From the NCBI RefSeq assembly GCF_021233435.1, contig NZ_CP089468.1:2652597-2716596 (forward strand): a stretch of 64,000 nucleotides of DNA, written 5' to 3'. Made by a program: the position numbers and the translations under genes. Positions 62,001-64,000 of this stretch are shown here, piece after piece. This stretch comes from Halobacterium noricense (lineage in GTDB: Archaea > Halobacteriota > Halobacteria > Halobacteriales > Halobacteriaceae). Numbering within the stretch: position 1 is the first letter of the stretch; each line of letters begins with the position of its first letter. The notes below the pieces were generated by a model. It was not told where the DNA came from, searched no databases, and saw only the letters and a program-made list of their open reading frames with translations.

Positions 62001-64000
62001 AGACGAGTTCGCCGACGAGGTCGTCGCGTTCCTCCAATTCGTAGAAGGCGTCGAGGCCGTAGTACTGGGTGAGGAGGTCGTCGACGAAGTCCGCGGTCTG
62101 GAGCATGTGCTCGGCAGCCCCATCGGAGAGTACGATGTCCTGCACGCGGAGTTCGACCAGTTGGTCGTCGTGCTCGAGGGGGTCGCCGTGGATGTCCTCC
62201 TCGTAGCCGAGTTCGCGGAAGTGTTCGACGGTGACGTCGAGTTCGCTGGGTTTGACCGACGTGACGGGGAGGTCGGTCATATCGTAGCGGACGGTGCCGT
62301 CCTTGAACGCGGAGACGTCGTGTTTCGCGCGGAGAACGCCCTTCTCCATGGGTTCGGGGACTTTCTCCGCGGACATCAGTCCCTGGACGCCCTTGAGCTG
62401 GTCGAAGGCGTTCTCGCGCTCGCCGACCGCCTGAAGCGCGTTACGGTACTCTGCGCCGACGTCGACGGTCTGGACTTCGACGTTGTCGAGTTCGCGCTCG
62501 CAGCGCGGACACTCGACGCGGCCGGACTCGTCGGGGTCGGCGCTAATGTTGCAGTCCGGGCACTCGTAGTGGGGGTCGGTCCACTCGCCGCAGTCCTCGC
62601 AGCGCGGCTCGAACGTGTGGTCGCCACAGTCCGGGCACTCGCGGACGCCCAGTTGCACGTCGAGTTCGCCGGGCGTGTCGCTCATGTCGGGAGCGTGCCG
62701 GGCGGCCTGGCTGACGTCGCGCTGGCTGCCGCCGGCTTCGCCGATGGGGAAGAGGGTGTGGACCGCGGGGGAGAGGTCGCGGGATTCGGACTTCTCCGGG
62801 CGGCCCATACGGTTCCCGATGCGCGTGGGCGCGCGTTCGCGGACCTCGAACGGGGCGACTTCGTTGACGGCGGCGAGCGCGTTCGGCCACTCGCGGGCGT
62901 CCGCGGAGAGGTCGTCCCATTCCCGGGCCAAATCGTCGGTGAGGCCCAAGGAGCGCGCGAACGGCCGCCAGTCCGGAATCCGAATCTCGTCGTCGTCCTG
63001 CGTGTGCTCGACGAGCAGCGCTTCCAGCGGCTCGCGGACCGCGTCCTCGTTGGGGACGACGAGGTCGCCGTCCTCCTGCTCGGCGTCCGTGACGGCGTCG
63101 GCGAGTACCTCGAAGTCGGCGACCTCGACGTCGTGCCAGAGGTGCGTGTACTTCGGGTGGAGGGGCGCGTCGTAGTCGGTCGCCCACTCCAGCGCCTGGT
63201 CGGCGTCGGGGGCTTCGAGGTCCACGTACGGCGAATCTCGGAGTGCCTGAATGTCCGCACCCGCTGCCTCGAAGTCCTGAATCCACCACTCCGGGGCGTA
63301 GGAGGCGGGCGCGAGCTCGTGGTTGTTCTCGACGAACTCGCCGTAGTTCACGAGGTACTCGCCGACGTCCAAGATTTCGACGACGCCGTTCCGAACTTCG
63401 AGGGCTTCCTCGGGGTCGTCGATGCGGCGGACGTCGCCGTTCGCGAGCTTGACGGTCGGCCCCTCGATGGAGTCGACGGGCACGATGCCCGCCGCCTTCC
63501 CCGGGCGCTCGGTCTTGATTTGGGTGCCGGTCGCGAGGAAGTCGTCCACGAGGTGCATCGTCGCGGGGTGGATGCCCGCCGTCGCGAACCCGTGGTTGCG
63601 CGAGCGCCCGTAGCGCAGGCGGAAGCCCCCCTCGTTGGAGGGGTGGCCGAAGACCGGGCGGCCCGCGATGAGGTCGCGGAGGAACTTGTTCGACGGGTCG
63701 ACGCGGGGCGGGCCGTCGGGCTCCTCGCTGGCGTCGTCGGCGTCGGCGGCCTCCGCTTCGCTCGCGGCTTCGCCGCTCGCGTCCTCCGAGGCCTCCCCCT
63801 GGTCGGCCTCGCTCTCCCCGATGGTGCCGTCGATGAGATCCTGCAGCCACGGCCACTCGACCTCGTCCAGATTTCGGGTGTAGCGCTGAATCTTGGGGGC
63901 TTTCAGCGCGATCCCTTCTGCGAGCACGAGGCACATCCCGCCGCGCGCGGAGTTCGTCGCGATGCGTTCGAGGTCGCGGAAGCCGTCGACTTCCTCGTCG
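59044..64000 (-). CDS. polC: DNA polymerase D large subunit PolC (partial), with two inteins
   Basis: The 3' part of polC; its 5' end lies beyond the window, and the frame is open to 64000. PolC is the catalytic subunit of archaeal replicative polymerase D. Seen: the RRLRYGRSRNHG block, zinc ribbons (CPDCGDHTFEPRCEDCG, CPDCN, CPRC; later CLDCGEKYR), catalytic motif CDGDEDCVMLLMDGL, and C-terminal QSGIADFM, a PCNA-binding-type peptide. An acidic linker occurs near 63720-63820. Two inteins interrupt the catalytic region and must splice to give active enzyme. Confidence 0.96.
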   Translation of the reverse strand, partial: DEEVDGFRDLERIATNSARGGMCLVLAEGIALKAPKIQRYTRNLDEVEWPWLQDLIDGTIGESEADQGEASEDASGEAASEAEAADADDASEEPDGPPRVDPSNKFLRDLIAGRPVFGHPSNEGGFRLRYGRSRNHGFATAGIHPATMHLVDDFLATGTQIKTERPGKAAGIVPVDSIEGPTVKLANGDVRRIDDPEEALEVRNGVVEILDVGEYLVNYGEFVENNHELAPASYAPEWWIQDFEAAGADIQALRDSPYVDLEAPDADQALEWATDYDAPLHPKYTHLWHDVEVADFEVLADAVTDAEQEDGDLVVPNEDAVREPLEALLVEHTQDDDEIRIPDWRPFARSLGLTDDLAREWDDLSADAREWPNALAAVNEVAPFEVRERAPTRIGNRMGRPEKSESRDLSPAVHTLFPIGEAGGSQRDVSQAARHAPDMSDTPGELDVQLGVRECPDCGDHTFEPRCEDCGEWTDPHYECPDCNISADPDESGRVECPRCERELDNVEVQTVDVGAEYRNALQAVGERENAFDQLKGVQGLMSAEKVPEPMEKGVLRAKHDVSAFKDGTVRYDMTDLPVTSVKPSELDVTVEHFRELGYEEDIHGDPLEHDDQLVELRVQDIVLSDGAAEHMLQTADFVDDLLTQYYGLDAFYELEERDDLVGELVFGMAPHTSAAVVGRVIGFTSASVGYAHPYFHAAKRRNCFHPETKVWFEDEAGEWHHDPIKTLVENRLDPETADEDDFGTLVQELDGDVFVPSVTEDGDVVQKPVEAVSKHPAPDHMVRIEAESGRELTVTPDHEVQYWTGDGVDSAEACDLDGDESLLLSTRADSHPEPEVAAATDGGSTVLDDISEIEYVQSDTAHTYCLTVADTHSLFANGIAAKQCDGDEDCVMLLMDGLINFSKSYLPDQRGGSVAEDSRLVAVDPDGDVRFLTFEEFWSELESPIETDGKFRKRTCYAEGWQTYAFDDNHEASLEPIEKAIRYRADDDEQLVRVETQFGRSLEITEHHSLFRYDDGIEEVAGADLEAGDLVVAPRDLDVDTRETTLDVTDCVDDPYVVIDDDVEELLRTAWETTDRGSETHEAFDAGLAYRLSKSKIGFERFQQILAHSELDVPTDIEIGLEGSSLGITRTIEVDEDFAWLLGLFVAEGTTSSVNPCIHNADEDLIDRAADIATDKLGTEPGRRWSNRAYELRFPAVFREVLYSLGFENADSYDSSEKVVPECILHAPRSVVLDFLRGFIAGDGSDSSNDNVTTVSFHTTSDDVKDGIMFLLHRLGLVANVSTKTNRDGNRQDIHTVTVSGGANDNPLHRLLDGDDPYLPKSLVVSIPSTLMELREMDIAGVKQTIPKYLKRRDNISLEKLTEIVDTLDEQELPSQAEAALEELRPLVDGDLSYLRVKDIGSVDYDGYLYDLQVGGDPVFTANWLYAHNSMDAPLVMSSRIDPTEIDDEAHNMDVVSQYPREFYEATREMADPGEVEDLVEIAEESLGTDTEYAGFEHTHDTSDIHLGPSLSAYKTLGSMMDKMDAQLELARKLRAVDETDVAERVIEYHFLPDLIGNLRAFSRQETRCLDCGEKYRRMPLTGDCRECGGRVNLTVHEGSVNKYMDTAITVAEEYDCREYTKQRLEVLEASLESIFENDKNKQSGIADFM
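59710..61260 (-). mobile_element. PolC intein 2 (517 residues, with homing endonuclease)
   Basis: It begins with Ser (SVAEDSRLVAV) after LPDQRGG and ends LYAHN before SMDAPLV. Block B is GRSLEITEHHSLF, and LAGLIDADG-type helices are WLLGLFVAEGTTS and LDFLRGFIAGDGS. The standard His-Asn end with Ser+1 should splice normally. It sits only 29 extein residues after intein 1. Confidence 0.92.
61348..61890 (-). mobile_element. PolC intein 1 (181 residues, mini-intein)
   Basis: It begins with Cys (CFHPETKVW) after the extein KRRN and ends GIAAKQ before CDGDEDC. Splicing blocks A, B (RELTVTPDHEV) and F/G (TYCLTVADTHSLFANG) are present; no LAGLIDADG endonuclease fits in 181 residues. It has a C-terminal Gln rather than Asn, as in the PolII intein of Pyrococcus abyssi, and no penultimate His. 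Confidence 0.9.

Overview
The window is chromosomal DNA from an extremely halophilic archaeon (class Halobacteria, probably close to Halobacterium). The evidence is very high GC with GC-ending codons, strongly acidic proteins, short or absent leaders with TATA boxes 20-30 nt before start codons, many haloarchaea-specific small proteins (CPxCG zinc fingers, an HVO_0234-like propeller, DUF7344, DUF1102 and DUF5305 types), and archaeal signatures such as PolD large subunit PolC, a TasA/SipW-like surface cluster, a PibD peptidase and a BioYMN transporter. No rRNA, tRNA or CRISPR array was found.

Layout. 1-17,000: housekeeping genes, namely a ParA/MinD-like ATPase, HIT protein, uracil-DNA glycosylase, ileS, prs, glmM, histidine genes hisI, hisA and hisB, the prepilin peptidase PibD and a 2Fe-2S ferredoxin. 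17,022-20,498: a low-GC integrative element with a tyrosine recombinase, inserted into the fifth/sixth codon of an ACT-domain gene. The old 5' end (17,007) is stranded on the left, and the element gives the gene on the right a new start, RBS and 14 N-terminal codons. 20,500-39,300: S9 peptidase, upp, phosphate transporter, a CNNM/CorC-like protein, thiol proteins, Sua5, a Cas4-like protein, a biotin ECF transporter operon and a large Fe-S oxidoreductase. 39,600-46,500: a tetrapyrrole cluster hemB, hemL, hemC, cobA, hemD. 46,500-51,200: RecJ-like DHH protein, M19 dipeptidase, NifU-like and small proteins. 51,300-59,000: a cell-surface cluster with a DUF7344 regulator, four TasA/camelysin-like (DUF1102-type) secreted proteins, a rhomboid-like protease, a SipW-type signal peptidase with an extra ectodomain, and a DUF5305 protein. 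59,044-64,000: polC, cut by the window end and carrying two inteins around its catalytic segment.

Two genome-wide themes stand out. First, short double-hairpin sequences sit in frame inside conserved genes (ileS, hisB, the IMPACT-family gene, the S9 peptidase, and twice in the cmi4-like gene); related hairpins and 100-330 bp inverted-repeat elements lie between genes. They look like a family of small palindromic elements tolerated within coding sequence. Second, three convergent gene pairs share one CTAG as overlapping stop codons. The best candidates for undescribed biology are the palindromic insertions, the ORF-targeting integrative element and the TasA/SipW-like surface system.
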